From assembly GCF_002799155.1 (NCBI RefSeq), contig NZ_NERD01000002.1:1488001-1552000 (forward strand): a stretch of 64,000 bases of DNA. Direction: 5' to 3'. The position numbers and the translations under genes were made by a program. This DNA is from Stenotrophomonas maltophilia (GTDB lineage: Bacteria > Pseudomonadota > Gammaproteobacteria > Xanthomonadales > Xanthomonadaceae). How positions within the stretch are numbered: the first letter of the stretch is position 1; every line of letters starts with the position of its first letter. The notes beneath the pieces were generated by a model. The model searched no databases, was not told the DNA's origin, and was given only the letters and a program-made list of their open reading frames with translations. Below are positions 1 to 8,180 of this stretch, piece after piece.

Positions 1-374
1 CCGTGATCGGGCTGTCGGCGAAGAACGCGATCCTCATCGTCGAATTCGCGCGGCAGCTGCAGCAGCAGGGGCGCGGCCTGGTCGAGGCGGCACTGGAGGC
101 GGCGCGGCTTCGCCTGCGGCCGATCGTGATGACCTCGCTGGCGTTCGCGCTGGGCGTGGTGCCGCTGATGCTGGCGCAGGGCGCGTCGAAGGAAACCCAG
201 CAGGCGATCGGAACCGGCGTGTTCGGCGGCATGGTCAGCGCGACCGTGCTGGCGGTGTTCTTCGTGCCGGTCTTCTATGTAGTGGTGCAGGGGGCGCGGC
301 AGTGGATCGCGCAGCGCCTGCGCAGGCGCCGGCCGATGCCGGAAGGAACCGTGGATGGAACGGGACATCGTTGA
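1..374 (+). CDS. RND multidrug efflux permease, C-terminal fragment
   Basis: The gene enters from outside the window; only the last ~124 codons are present, ending in TGA at 372-374. The residues match the end of the HAE1/AcrB family of inner-membrane drug/proton antiporters: the conserved [15 protein letters not shown] helix, then [19 protein letters not shown], then GTGVFGGM and a last hydrophobic helix (FFVPVFYVV) with a basic tail. The pump would export drugs with a periplasmic adaptor and an outer-membrane channel. No outer-membrane factor gene follows, as in the two-gene Stenotrophomonas pumps such as SmeYZ. From my recollection of gene order upstream of the rpf locus, SmeZ is a candidate, but the fragment alone cannot prove it. 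Confidence 0.9.
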   Translation, partial: VIGLSAKNAILIVEFARQLQQQGRGLVEAALEAARLRLRPIVMTSLAFALGVVPLMLAQGASKETQQAIGTGVFGGMVSATVLAVFFVPVFYVVVQGARQWIAQRLRRRRPMPEGTVDGTGHR

Positions 375-747
375 AGATCTGCATGAGCGGCAGTTGATGG
401 TGCTGGAGCAGCGCCTGTGTGCAGCGCTGCTGGAAAACGATCACGATGCGCTGACCACGCTGGTATCGCCGGCATTGTTCATGATGGATGGGCAGGGCGG
501 GCGCTTGCTCGATCTGCCATGGCTGGGCGATTGGCTGGCCGGGAACCTGCAGGTGTGCAGCCTGCAGTCGTACGCAGTGGAAACGCTGCTGTGCGGACGC
601 CTGGCGTTGCTGTCCAGCGACGTGCGATTGTCCGTGCGGCAGCAGGGCCGGGAGCGTGAACTGAAGCTGCGCCTGCTGCGGGTGTGGGCCTGCAGTTCCG
701 GGGCGAGCGGCGCGCAGCTTCTGTCGATGGCGGTGCTGGCCCCTTGA
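355..747 (+). CDS. NTF2-like (DUF4440-type) small protein
   Basis: A 130-residue protein that starts inside the last codons of the RND pump gene (20-nt overlap), which suggests translational coupling. The pattern of an N-terminal helical stretch ([38 protein letters not shown]), then a short helix ([10 protein letters not shown]), then amphipathic strands ending in a conserved-looking LRVWACSS segment resembles the cone-shaped NTF2-like fold of SnoaL/DUF4440 proteins. No signal peptide or catalytic signature is visible, and these proteins have varied roles. The family call rests on this general pattern only. Confidence 0.7.
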   Translation: MERDIVEDLHERQLMVLEQRLCAALLENDHDALTTLVSPALFMMDGQGGRLLDLPWLGDWLAGNLQVCSLQSYAVETLLCGRLALLSSDVRLSVRQQGRERELKLRLLRVWACSSGASGAQLLSMAVLAP

Positions 748-830
748 GCGCGGTCAGGCCACTTTCAGGCCCCGCTCACCGGCAGGTGGTAGGGTCGAGC
801 CTCTCTGTAGTGTCGACAAGGAGTCGAGCC

Positions 831-1532
831 ATGCGTGTAGTTCCCAGTCTGTTGGCAGCCTCCCTCGGGTTGGTGCTGGCCGCGTGCCAGCCGGCCCAGC
901 CGCCCGCCGCCAGCGGCAATGATGCCGCGTCGCCGGCCGCGCCCGAACCAGCGGCCAGCACCGGCGCCGGTACCGGCAGCGAGACCACGTACAAGTGCGG
1001 TGATCTGAGCGTGCGCGCCACCTTCAACGGCGAGGATGCGGCCACGGTGGTGATCGGCGAGCGTACTTTCGCCATGACCTCGGAGCGTGCGGCGTCCGGC
1101 GCCAAGTACGGCGATGGCCAGGGCAACAGCTTCTGGACCAAGGGCAGCGATGACGGCCTGTTGAGCCTGAAGGGCGAGGCCGATCGCGAGTGCCATGCGG
1201 TCGAAGCCACTGAAGGCGACGGAAGTGCCGGCAACGCCGCGTTCCGCGCCACTGGCAACGAACCGGGTTGGCTGGCCATCGTTGACGGCGACACGCCCGG
1301 CCTGCAGGTGGAAGTCGATTACGGCGAGCGTCGCTTCGATGTGGCCAAGCCCACCGAAGGCGCTGACGGCTGGAGCGGCAAGGCGTCCGACGGTACCGAC
1401 GTCAAGCTCAGCTTCCAGCGCACCACCTGCCAGGATGACATGAGTGGCGAAGCGTTCGATGTCAAGGTGAACCTGACCATCGGCACCCGCCAGTATCACG
1501 GCTGCGGCAACTTCGGCGCGAAGCAGCCGTAA
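831..1532 (+). CDS. MliC-type lysozyme-inhibitor-like lipoprotein with C-terminal COG3650 domain
   Basis: A 233-residue lipoprotein. The start at 831 was chosen because it gives a clean lipoprotein signal peptide (MRVVPSLLAASLGLVLAACQ, lipobox LAAC, Cys19) behind a good AAGGAG ribosome site. A Pro/Ala-rich linker follows, then a region like MliC, the membrane-bound inhibitor of C-type lysozyme (Y-K-CG-DLSVRATF ... GNSFWTKG ... C, about residues 50-120). The C-terminal half (GNEPGWLAIVDG ... RTTCQDDMSGE ... YHGCGNFG) matches the COG3650/YliI-type domain with paired cysteines. Proteins of this build sit in the envelope and are thought to help against host or competitor lysozyme; the inhibitor role here is inferred. 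Confidence 0.82.
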   Translation: MRVVPSLLAASLGLVLAACQPAQPPAASGNDAASPAAPEPAASTGAGTGSETTYKCGDLSVRATFNGEDAATVVIGERTFAMTSERAASGAKYGDGQGNSFWTKGSDDGLLSLKGEADRECHAVEATEGDGSAGNAAFRATGNEPGWLAIVDGDTPGLQVEVDYGERRFDVAKPTEGADGWSGKASDGTDVKLSFQRTTCQDDMSGEAFDVKVNLTIGTRQYHGCGNFGAKQP

Positions 1533-1539
1533 GCCCTCC

Positions 1540-1612
1540 GTAGAGCCGAGCCCACGCTCGGCTGCAGTGCCTGTGCAGAGCACAACGCAGCCGGGCGTGG
1601 GCTCGGCTCTAC
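1540..1612. repeat. SMAG-type palindromic element, inverted pair
   Basis: GTAGAGCCGAGCCCACGCTCGGCT is followed after about 24 nt by its reverse-complement partner ending in CTCGGCTCTAC. The GTAG head plus short GC-rich palindrome is the signature of the SMAG elements of S. maltophilia. The pair lies just past a stop codon and could fold as an mRNA 3' hairpin. Confidence 0.75.
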
Positions 1613-1696
1613 ACAACTACTACTACCGATGCGCCGCCCGCTGCCTGCGGCGAGCACGCCGCAAGCAGGGACAGGCAAGCGACCAGCGCGAGGCGC

Positions 1697-2263
1697 TTAG
1701 TCGGCACGGCCGGCGAATTCGCCGGTGGCGGTGTTCACCAGCACGCGTTCGCCGTTGACGATGTACTCCGGCACCATGATCTCGATGCCGGTGTTGAGCT
1801 TGGCCGGCTTCGGGCGCTTGGTGGCGGTGCCGCCCTTCAGCTCCGGCGGGGTCTCGATCACTTCCAGCACCACCGAAGCCGGCAGCTGGATCGCCACCGG
1901 CTGCTCGTCGATCACCTGCACGTAGATACCGGTCAGGCCGTCGGTGATGTAGCCGGCGTCGTCGCCGATCACGTCCGCGTCCAGGGTGTACGGGGTGTAG
2001 TCCTCGTCATCGAGGAACACGAACGCATCGCCGTCCTTGTACGAATAGGTGGACTGGCGGCGCAGCAGTTCGACCTCGACCAGGTTGTCGTCGGCATCGA
2101 AGCTGGCATCGAGCTTGTTGCCGCCCGGTACGCTGTACATGATGAAGCGGAAGCGGACGTTGCCGCCGCGACCCTGCGGCGAGCTGCGCTCGATGTCGCG
2201 GATCTGGTACACGCCGTTGTTGTACTCGACGACGTTGCCCTTCTTGATGTCGTTGGCTTTCAT
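1697..2263 (-). CDS. efpL: Elongation factor P-like protein EfpL (YeiP)
   Basis: A 188-residue EF-P paralogue. It has the KOW-like N-terminal domain ([17 protein letters not shown]), the central OB fold ([18 protein letters not shown]) and the C-terminal OB fold ending in the GRAD tail typical of YeiP/EfpL rather than canonical EF-P. The loop that in EF-P carries the modified lysine is SPQGRGG here, with Arg32 at or near the tip, as expected for the unmodified EfpL branch. Such factors enter the ribosomal E site and relieve stalling at difficult peptide bonds. The start at 2263 matches the family N-terminus. It is the last gene of the minus-strand run, 49 nt after the SDR gene. Confidence 0.9.
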   Translation of the reverse strand: MKANDIKKGNVVEYNNGVYQIRDIERSSPQGRGGNVRFRFIMYSVPGGNKLDASFDADDNLVEVELLRRQSTYSYKDGDAFVFLDDEDYTPYTLDADVIGDDAGYITDGLTGIYVQVIDEQPVAIQLPASVVLEVIETPPELKGGTATKRPKPAKLNTGIEIMVPEYIVNGERVLVNTATGEFAGRAD

Positions 2264-2312
2264 GATGATGTTGGTCGTTGGGGGAGGGCGCCGTCCCGGC
2301 GCCCGGGGGGAA

Positions 2313-3083
2313 TCACTTCGGAGCGAGGCGGGTAGCGCCGTCCAGGCGGATGGTCTCGCCGTTGAGGTAGGTGTTGCCGAGGATGAAGCCGACCAGGCTG
2401 GCGAAGTCTTCCGGCTTGCCCAGGCGCGACGGGAACGGGATCGAGGCGGCCAGCGACTGCTGCACCGCCTCGGGCATGCCATCCACCATCGGCGTCCAGA
2501 ACACGCCCGGAGCGATGGTGTTGACGCGGATGCCGAAGCGCGACAGTTCGCGCGCCATCGGCAGCGTCATCGAGACCACGCCGCCCTTGCTGGCGGCATA
2601 CGCGGCCTGGCCGATCTGGCCTTCATAGGCGGCGATGCTGGCGGTGTTGATGATCACGCCGCGCTCGCCATCGGTGCCGGCGTCGTTGTGCTGCATGCGG
2701 TTGGCCGCGGCCTTGGCCACGTTGAAGCTGCCGACCAGGTTGACCATCACCGTGCCCTGGAAGCCGGCCAGCGGCATCGGGCCTTCCTTGCCGAGCACGC
2801 GACCAGCGCCGAGGATGCCGGCGCAGTTCATCGCCACGTTCAGGCCGCCGAGGAAATCGTGGGCCTGGTCGATGGCTGCCGAGACGGCCGCTTCATCACT
2901 GACGTTGACGTTGAAATAGCGGGCCGCGTCGGCGCCCAGCCCGGCAACGGCGGCGGCACCCTTTTCGTCGTTGAGGTCGAACAGGGCCACCTTGCCGCCC
3001 TGGGCGACGAGGTGCTGGGCCACGGCCAAGCCGAGACCGGAGACGCCGCCAGTGATCACGGCACGTACGGAAGACAGCTGCAT
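2313..3083 (-). CDS. 3-hydroxyacyl-CoA dehydrogenase, SDR family (HSD10-type)
   Basis: A 256-residue classical short-chain dehydrogenase. It has the NAD-binding glycine motif TGGVSGLG (residues 11-18), the NCAGI strand motif, and the catalytic Ser149-Tyr162-Lys166 set within [21 protein letters not shown]. The overall sequence closely resembles the type-II 3-hydroxyacyl-CoA / 2-methyl-3-hydroxybutyryl-CoA dehydrogenase (HSD17B10) group, which acts in isoleucine breakdown and short-chain beta-oxidation. Its place behind HMG-CoA lyase and a methylglutaconyl-CoA hydratase-like gene supports a role in branched-chain amino acid catabolism. The exact acyl-CoA substrate is inferred. Confidence 0.87.
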   Translation of the reverse strand: MQLSSVRAVITGGVSGLGLAVAQHLVAQGGKVALFDLNDEKGAAAVAGLGADAARYFNVNVSDEAAVSAAIDQAHDFLGGLNVAMNCAGILGAGRVLGKEGPMPLAGFQGTVMVNLVGSFNVAKAAANRMQHNDAGTDGERGVIINTASIAAYEGQIGQAAYAASKGGVVSMTLPMARELSRFGIRVNTIAPGVFWTPMVDGMPEAVQQSLAASIPFPSRLGKPEDFASLVGFILGNTYLNGETIRLDGATRLAPK

Positions 3084-3183
3084 TGCACGGTCCTGCAGGT
3101 TCGAGAACCGCCGATTCTAACGGAAGCCGCGACCGCCGCTGTTGTGCACTGCGCCGCCGCTGCAGGGCGGCGCAGTGAGGCGG

Positions 3184-4080
3184 TCAGCCGGCGGCAGCCA
3201 GCGCCTGGCCGGTGCGGCTGGCGGTGGCGCGTCCGAGCAGACCGGCCAGCCAACGGCCGGTTTCGGCCAGTGCCGGCAGGTCCACGCCGCTGTCCAGGCC
3301 CAGGCCCTGCAGCAGGTAGACCACGTCCTCGCTGGCGACGTTGCCGCTGGCGCCCTTGGCATATGGGCAGCCACCGGCGCCGGACACCGCGCTGTCGACC
3401 ACGCGCACGCCTTCTTCCAGGCAGATGGCGATGTTGGCGATGGCCTGACCGTAGGTGTCGTGGAAGTGCACGGCCAGTGCCGCCATTGGAATCTCGGCGG
3501 CAACCGCCTGCAGCATCGCCCGTGCCTTGCGCGGGGTGCCGACGCCGATGGTGTCGCCCAGCGAGATTTCGTAGCAGCCCATCTGGTGCAGGGCGCGCGC
3601 CACCCGCACCACGTCGGCCAGCGGCACCTCGCCCTGGTAGGGGCAGCCGAGCACGGTGGAGACGTAGCCGCGCACGCGCACGCCATCGGCGGCGGCGCGG
3701 CGCAGGATCGGCTCGAACCGGGCCAGCGACTCGTCGATGCCGGCATTGGTGTTGGTGCGGTTGAACGCCTCCGAAGCGGCGGTGAACACCGCCACTTCCT
3801 CCACCCCCACTGCGCGGGCGCGGTCGTAGCCCTGTTCGTTCGGTACCAGCACCGGGTAGTGGATGCCGGGCCGGCGTTGGATGCCGGCGTAGACCTCGGC
3901 GGCGTCGGCCAACTGCGGGATCCACTTCGGGCTGACGAAGCTGGTCGCCTCGATGCTGCGCAGGCCGGTGGCCGACAGGCGGTTGATCAGTTCGATCTTG
4001 TCGGCGGTGGACACCGACTGCTTTTCGTTCTGCAGGCCGTCACGCGGGCCGACCTCGACGATGCGGACGTAGTCGCTCAT
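3184..4080 (-). CDS. mvaB: Hydroxymethylglutaryl-CoA lyase
   Basis: A 298-residue enzyme that splits 3-hydroxy-3-methylglutaryl-CoA into acetoacetate and acetyl-CoA, the last step of leucine degradation. It has the N-terminal metal/substrate motif VGPRDGLQNE (Asp14), the metal-binding VHFHDTYG (His205, His207), and the C-terminal signature SAVSGAGGCPYAKGASGN with catalytic Cys238. The length is normal for bacterial HMG-CoA lyases (liuE/mvaB). The start ATG overlaps the stop of a small upstream ORF (4077-4187), so the two are translationally coupled. Confidence 0.95.
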   Translation of the reverse strand: MSDYVRIVEVGPRDGLQNEKQSVSTADKIELINRLSATGLRSIEATSFVSPKWIPQLADAAEVYAGIQRRPGIHYPVLVPNEQGYDRARAVGVEEVAVFTAASEAFNRTNTNAGIDESLARFEPILRRAAADGVRVRGYVSTVLGCPYQGEVPLADVVRVARALHQMGCYEISLGDTIGVGTPRKARAMLQAVAAEIPMAALAVHFHDTYGQAIANIAICLEEGVRVVDSAVSGAGGCPYAKGASGNVASEDVVYLLQGLGLDSGVDLPALAETGRWLAGLLGRATASRTGQALAAAG

Positions 4081-4187
4081 GCGGCCACCTCCATCACCAT
4101 GCCGATCTGCAGTGGCGCCAGTGCCTGTGGGAAGAAGGTCTTGCTGCGTGCCAGGTCGGCGTTGGTCAAACCAAGATGATCGAGCAT
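4077..4187 (-). pseudogene. N-terminal remnant of a VOC (glyoxalase-like) gene, 36 codons
   Basis: A small ORF starts 2 nt after the enoyl-CoA hydratase stop and ends in TGA overlapping the HMG-CoA lyase ATG. Its product begins MLDHLGLTNADLARSK and continues FFPQALAPLQIGMVMEV. This reads like the first beta-alpha unit of VOC/glyoxalase-family proteins (MLDHIGLxVSDxxRSxAFYxxALAPLGIxxxME), but with the conserved Tyr after the helix changed and the remaining ~90 residues absent. The frame is open and the junctions are tight, so it could still be translated and act only to couple the flanking genes. Most likely it is a decayed or deleted VOC gene fused to the start of mvaB. Confidence 0.6.
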
Positions 4188-4189
4188 GT

Positions 4190-4978
4190 TCAGGCTTCCG
4201 TGACCCAATGGGGGGCGCGCTTGTCGAGGAAGGCGCCCAGGCCTTCCTGGCCCTCGGCGGACACCCGCAGGCGCGCGATCAGGGCGGCATTGTCGCGATC
4301 CAGGGCGTCGCGGTCATGGCTGTCACGGACCTGCCTCACCAGCTGTTTGGCGGTGGACGAGGCGATCGGGCCGGCCTTGTCGAGCAGGGCCAGCTGGCGC
4401 TCCAGCGCTTCGTCCAGGCGTTCGGGCTCGACCAGTTGGTGGACGAGGCCGATGCGCAGCGCGGTTTCGGCGTCGAAATGCTCGCCGGTGGCGAACCAGC
4501 GACGGGCCTGGCGCGGGCCGATGGCCTCGATCACATAGGGGGAGATCACCGCCGGCAGCAGCCCCAGGCGGCTTTCGGTCAGGCCGAATCGGGCCGAGGT
4601 GGTGGCAATGGCGATGTCGCAGCAGGCGACCAGGCCGACGCCACCACCAAAGGCTGCGCCGTGGACCCGGGCCAGGGTCGGCTTGGGCAGTTCGTCCAGG
4701 GTGCGCATCAGCCGGGCCAGGGCCAGAGAGTCCTCGCGGTTGTCGGCCTCGCTGGCCGCGGCCATGCCGCGCATCCACTGCATGTCGGCACCGGCCGAGA
4801 AGGACGCACCGTGCCCGGCCACCACCACCGCGCGTACCGCGTCATCGCGCCCGGCTGCCTCCAGGGCGGCGGTCAGCCGCGCGATCAGGCCGGCATCAAA
4901 GGCGTTGTGCAGCTCCGGCCGGTTCAGCCAGAGGGTGAGGACAGCGCCACGGCGCTCGATCTGCAAAGCATCGTTCAT
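4190..4978 (-). CDS. Enoyl-CoA hydratase family, probable methylglutaconyl-CoA hydratase
   Basis: A 262-residue crotonase-fold protein. It has the two oxyanion-hole regions (ASFSAGADMQWM, and HGAAFGGGVGLVACCD) and the acidic active-site segment FGLTESRLGLLPA, which carries a Glu used for hydration. Its neighbour in the same transcript is HMG-CoA lyase, so conversion of 3-methylglutaconyl-CoA to HMG-CoA (liuC/gnyH role in leucine breakdown) is the likely reaction. It is the first gene of the minus-strand catabolic operon; the divergent feo promoter lies just upstream. A generic enoyl-CoA hydratase role cannot be excluded. Confidence 0.85.
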   Translation of the reverse strand: MNDALQIERRGAVLTLWLNRPELHNAFDAGLIARLTAALEAAGRDDAVRAVVVAGHGASFSAGADMQWMRGMAAASEADNREDSLALARLMRTLDELPKPTLARVHGAAFGGGVGLVACCDIAIATTSARFGLTESRLGLLPAVISPYVIEAIGPRQARRWFATGEHFDAETALRIGLVHQLVEPERLDEALERQLALLDKAGPIASSTAKQLVRQVRDSHDRDALDRDNAALIARLRVSAEGQEGLGAFLDKRAPHWVTEA

Positions 4979-5051
4979 GGGATTCCAGGGTCACTCCATA
5001 CCTGTATGGATCATAGCGGGCCATTGGTCATGGGCCATGACGCGACGCGGG

Positions 5052-5078
5052 AATGTTAGAATCGAGAACCATTTACAT
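5052..5078 (+). promoter_or_regulatory. Possible Fur-type site upstream of feoA
   Basis: The A/T-rich stretch AATGTTAGAATCGAGAACCA followed by TTTACATC stands out in GC-rich surroundings 20-46 nt before feoA. It contains GAGAACCATT, which resembles a Fur half-site (GAGAATNATT). Iron control of feo operons by Fur is common, but the match here is partial and the call is tentative. Confidence 0.3.
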
Positions 5079-5097
5079 CCAGCAGAGAATGCGCTAG

Positions 5098-5352
5098 ATG
5101 ACGCTGTCCGAACTGCCGCTGCACACCTCGGCCGTGGTCGAGTCCGTGCAGGACCTCCATGCCAACGATGCCATCGCCCGTCGCCTGCGCGAACTGGGTT
5201 TCGTGCAGGGCGAGGAAGTGCGCCTGGTGGCCAAGGGTCCGGTCGGTGGCGAGCCGCTGCTGGTGCAGGTCGGGTTCACTCGGTTCGCACTGCGGATCAG
5301 TGAAGCCAAGCGCGTCGTGGTCGACGCCAATCGCCAGGAGCGTCGCGCATGA
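5098..5352 (+). CDS. feoA: Ferrous iron transport protein A
   Basis: An 84-residue protein with the FeoA SH3-like beta-barrel pattern: a short N-terminal LSELPLHTSAVVESV, then the conserved RRLRELGFVQGEEVRLVAKGPVGGEPLLVQVG and FALRISEAKRVVV. FeoA is cytosolic and assists the FeoB transporter. Its stop overlaps the feoB start by 4 nt (ATGA), so the two are coupled. An A/T-rich region just upstream may hold the Fur-controlled promoter. Confidence 0.93.
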   Translation: MTLSELPLHTSAVVESVQDLHANDAIARRLRELGFVQGEEVRLVAKGPVGGEPLLVQVGFTRFALRISEAKRVVVDANRQERRA

Positions 5353-7211
5353 CCGCTGCAGCCTCTACCGCACCTCTGCGCATCGCGCTGGTCGGAAACC
5401 CCAACAGCGGCAAGACCGCGCTGTTCAACCAGCTGACCGGCAGCCGGCAGAAGGTCGCCAACTACACCGGCGTCACCGTAGAACGCAAGGAAGGCCGCCT
5501 GCGTGCGCCGTCCGGCCGTGAATTCGCGGTGCTCGACCTGCCGGGCGCCTACAGCCTGCACCCGGCCAGCCTGGACGAAGCGATCACCCGCGACCTGTGC
5601 CGGGGCTTCTACCCGGGCGAAGCCGCACCTGACGTGCTGCTGTGCGTGATCGACGCCACCAACCTGCGCCTGCACCTGCGCTTTGCGCTGGAACTGCGTG
5701 AGCTCGGCAAGCCGATGGTGGTGGCGCTGAACATGGTCGATGCGGCCCAGCGCCGCGGCATCCAGGTGGATGTGGCCGCGCTGGAGCGCGAGCTGGGCGT
5801 GCCGGTGGTGGAGACCGTGGCGGTGCGCAAGCAGGGCGCCAAGGCCCTGGTCGAGCGTCTCGACGCCATGGTGCCGCACCTGGATGCGCCGGTGCCGGGC
5901 CCGGAAGGTGGCATCGATTACCACGCCAAGGTGCGCGGGATCCTGTCGGTGGCCGTGCGCATGCCGGCGCGGACCGCAAAGATCGACGACACACTGGACC
6001 GCTGGCTCCTGCACCCGGTGTTCGGCCTGATCACCCTGGTTGTGGTGATGTTCCTGATCTTCCAGGCGGTGTTCGCTTGGGCGACGCCGCTGATGGATGG
6101 CATCGAGGCCGGCTTCGCCTGGCTCGGTGAGCTGGCCGCCAGCGTGCTGCCGGCAGGGCCGCTGACCAGCCTGCTGACCGACGGCATCATCGCCGGCCTG
6201 GGGGGCGTGGTGGTGTTCCTGCCACAGATCCTGATTCTGTTCGCCTTCATCCTGGCGCTGGAAGAGTCCGGCTACCTGCCGCGTGCGGCGTTCCTGCTCG
6301 ACCGGATGATGGCGGCGGCCGGCCTGTCGGGGCGGTCGTTCATCCCGTTGCTGTCCAGCTTTGCCTGCGCGGTGCCCGGCATCATGGCCACGCGCAGCAT
6401 CCAGGACCCGCGTGACCGCCTGGCCACGATCCTGGTGGCACCGCTGATGACCTGCTCGGCACGCCTGCCGGTCTATGCACTGCTGATCGGCGCGTTCATT
6501 CCTGCCGGCAGGATCGGCATCTTCAATCAGCAAGGCCTGGTGCTGTTCGGCCTGTATGTGGCCGGTATCCTCAGCGCGCTGGTGATGTCGTGGGTGATGA
6601 AGAAGTGGCGCCGCGACAAGAGCGAGCACCCGTTGATGCTGGAGCTGCCGTCGTACCGCATTCCGCATCCGCGTGACCTCGCCGTTGGCCTGTACGAGCG
6701 CGGCATGATCTTCCTCAAGCGCGTCGGCGGCATCATCCTGGCGCTGACCATCCTGTTGTGGTTCCTGCTGTCGTTCCCGGGCGCGCCCGCCGACGCGACG
6801 ATGCCGGCCATCGATTACAGCTACGCCGGCCAGATCGGCCATGCGATGACGGCGATCTTCGCGCCGCTGGGCTTCAACTGGCAGATCTGCATCGCGCTGA
6901 TTCCGGGCCTTGCTGCGCGTGAAGTGGCGGTGTCCTCGCTGGCGACGGTGTATGCGCTGTCGGCTGCCGATGACGACGCGGCGATCTCCGCATTGTCGCC
7001 GGTGGTGGCGGATGGCTGGTCGCTGGCTACTGGCCTGGCCTTGCTGGTGTGGTTCATCTACGCCCCGATGTGCATCTCGACGCTGGCCACCATCAAGCGC
7101 GAGACCAACTCGTGGAAGCAGATGGGCTTCGCCGCGTTCTACCTGTTCGCGGCGGCCTACGTTGCCGCGCTGATCACCTACCAGGTGACCAAGGCGCTGG
7201 GAGGCGGCTGA
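5349..7211 (+). CDS. feoB: Ferrous iron permease with G-protein domain
   Basis: A 620-residue inner-membrane Fe(II) transporter. The cytosolic GTPase domain is intact: G1 GNPNSGKT (residues 16-23), the T-containing switch (VANYTGVTVERKEG), G3 DLPGAYSL and G4 NMVD. The membrane part has the two Gate motifs, each with a conserved Cys (SFACAVPGIMATR, and APLMTCSARLPVY), and several long hydrophobic helices. At 620 residues it is shorter than E. coli FeoB (about 770), mainly in the linker and C-terminal regions, as in other Xanthomonadaceae. It overlaps feoA upstream and the small feoC-like gene downstream. Confidence 0.95.
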   Translation: MTAAASTAPLRIALVGNPNSGKTALFNQLTGSRQKVANYTGVTVERKEGRLRAPSGREFAVLDLPGAYSLHPASLDEAITRDLCRGFYPGEAAPDVLLCVIDATNLRLHLRFALELRELGKPMVVALNMVDAAQRRGIQVDVAALERELGVPVVETVAVRKQGAKALVERLDAMVPHLDAPVPGPEGGIDYHAKVRGILSVAVRMPARTAKIDDTLDRWLLHPVFGLITLVVVMFLIFQAVFAWATPLMDGIEAGFAWLGELAASVLPAGPLTSLLTDGIIAGLGGVVVFLPQILILFAFILALEESGYLPRAAFLLDRMMAAAGLSGRSFIPLLSSFACAVPGIMATRSIQDPRDRLATILVAPLMTCSARLPVYALLIGAFIPAGRIGIFNQQGLVLFGLYVAGILSALVMSWVMKKWRRDKSEHPLMLELPSYRIPHPRDLAVGLYERGMIFLKRVGGIILALTILLWFLLSFPGAPADATMPAIDYSYAGQIGHAMTAIFAPLGFNWQICIALIPGLAAREVAVSSLATVYALSAADDDAAISALSPVVADGWSLATGLALLVWFIYAPMCISTLATIKRETNSWKQMGFAAFYLFAAAYVAALITYQVTKALGGG

Positions 7212-7456
7212 TGGACCGTGGATTGCTGCTGCAGTACCTGATCGTCGCGGTGGCCGTGCTGGTCAGTGCGTGGGTGGTGCTGAAGAAGCAGTTCCCGGGC
7301 ACCGTGCGCAGGCTGCGCGGGGCACTGGCACTGGCGCTGCTGAAGCCGGGCCGCGCCGCCTGGCTGCAGGCGCTGGGGCGGAAGATCGCACCGCCGGCCA
7401 CGGGCGGCGGTGGTGCCTGTGGCGGTTGCGACAGCTGCGGGCCGACCGGGAAGTAG
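7211..7456 (+). CDS. Small FeoB-associated protein (DUF6587/FeoC-like) with Cys-rich tail
   Basis: An 81-residue protein whose ATG overlaps the feoB stop (ATGA). It has one N-terminal transmembrane helix (LLLQYLIVAVAVLVSAWVVL), a basic middle, and a glycine-rich C-terminus ending CGGCDSCGPTGK with three cysteines in a C-x2-C-x2-C arrangement. Small Cys-tailed membrane proteins commonly follow feoB in gammaproteobacteria. An iron or redox link for the tail is plausible but unproven. It lacks the winged-helix fold of enterobacterial FeoC, so the FeoC name is positional only. Confidence 0.8.
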   Translation: MDRGLLLQYLIVAVAVLVSAWVVLKKQFPGTVRRLRGALALALLKPGRAAWLQALGRKIAPPATGGGGACGGCDSCGPTGK

Positions 7457-7530
7457 CGTCGAGCTTGCTCGACTGTGGCCGCCTGGGGGCGAACGTTCGC
7501 CCGGTGGGTGCGAACCTTGGTTCGCACGCT
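7453..7530 (+). repeat. SMAG element plus tandem hairpin repeat
   Basis: GTAGCGTCGAGCTTGCTCGAC (7453-7473) overlaps the stop codon of the preceding gene and recurs identically at 22053-22073. It is followed by hairpins built from GCGAACGTTCGC and GTGCGAACCTTGGTTCGCAC. The second hairpin is repeated at 8100-8161. Confidence 0.65.
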
Positions 7531-7538
7531 TCCGGGAT

Positions 7539-8000
7539 TCAGACCTCTCTGCGGATGATCGCGCGGAAGCTTCCATCCTGATTCAATCGCCGTACCGATT
7601 TCCGGTTTCCATGGGCCGCCGCGAAACCCGCCACATCGGCAAGGGCGTCGAGCAGCAGGCATTTCATGCCATCGCGATTGCCGGCCTGCAGAAGATCTTC
7701 AAGATCCTGCTGGATGAAGGCCCGGCGAAGGCCTGGCGTTTCTTCGATCCGCCAGTCGACATGGGGCGTGGGAATGCTGGAGCGATACCGGAAAGCCGTT
7801 TCAAGATCATCAGGCGCGAGGGGATACTCGAGCAGCTCTGGAAAGTAGAGCCCGGCATTCACATAGAAGCCCCGGCTTTCGCTGGCGCGTTGGTGATTCA
7901 CAACCAGCAGGGCGTCATCCAGCAAGCGGTAGCGGGTCGTCGACGTCCCGGCAAAGCCGGTCTTCCTGGCGCATTTGCTGAAGACGGTCGAGGATTTCAT
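7539..8000 (-). CDS. DUF4304-like hypothetical protein
   Basis: A 153-residue cytosolic protein. The order GFAGTSTTRYRLLDDALLVVNHQRA followed by FYVNAGLYFPEL resembles DUF4304 proteins (a GF-x-KKG strand, then a V(V)NFQ strand, then a F-x-(I/V)N-x-G strand). No catalytic residues are evident. The start at 8000 (MKSSTVFSK) was chosen because codons further upstream run into repeat sequence. It is flanked by palindromic repeats on both sides, and in this type of setting such genes are often accessory or effector-adjacent. Function is unknown. Confidence 0.6.
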   Translation of the reverse strand: MKSSTVFSKCARKTGFAGTSTTRYRLLDDALLVVNHQRASESRGFYVNAGLYFPELLEYPLAPDDLETAFRYRSSIPTPHVDWRIEETPGLRRAFIQQDLEDLLQAGNRDGMKCLLLDALADVAGFAAAHGNRKSVRRLNQDGSFRAIIRREV

Positions 8001-8089
8001 GGGCTTTGCCTGGGCCGGAAGAAGGGCCCACAGCCTTGAGGCGCAGTGCCTTGGGGTCAATTGGCAAACGCGACACGTGCAACGAGCGC

Positions 8090-8161
8090 CCCAGGTGGGC
8101 AAGAACCTTCCAGGTGGGTGCGAACCCTCGCCCCAGGTGGGTGCGAACCTTGGTTCGCACG
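8090..8161 (+). repeat. Tandem 'ggtgggtgcgaacc' repeat with hairpin
   Basis: Three near-copies of CCCAGGTGGG(T/C)(G/A)CGAACC-type units lie in tandem, and the last ends in GTGCGAACCTTGGTTCGCAC, which is self-complementary. The same hairpin occurs at about 7505-7528 on the far side of the DUF4304-like gene, so that gene is bracketed by the repeat. Confidence 0.55.
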
Positions 8162-8180
8162 CCTTGCCGATGGCCTGAAT

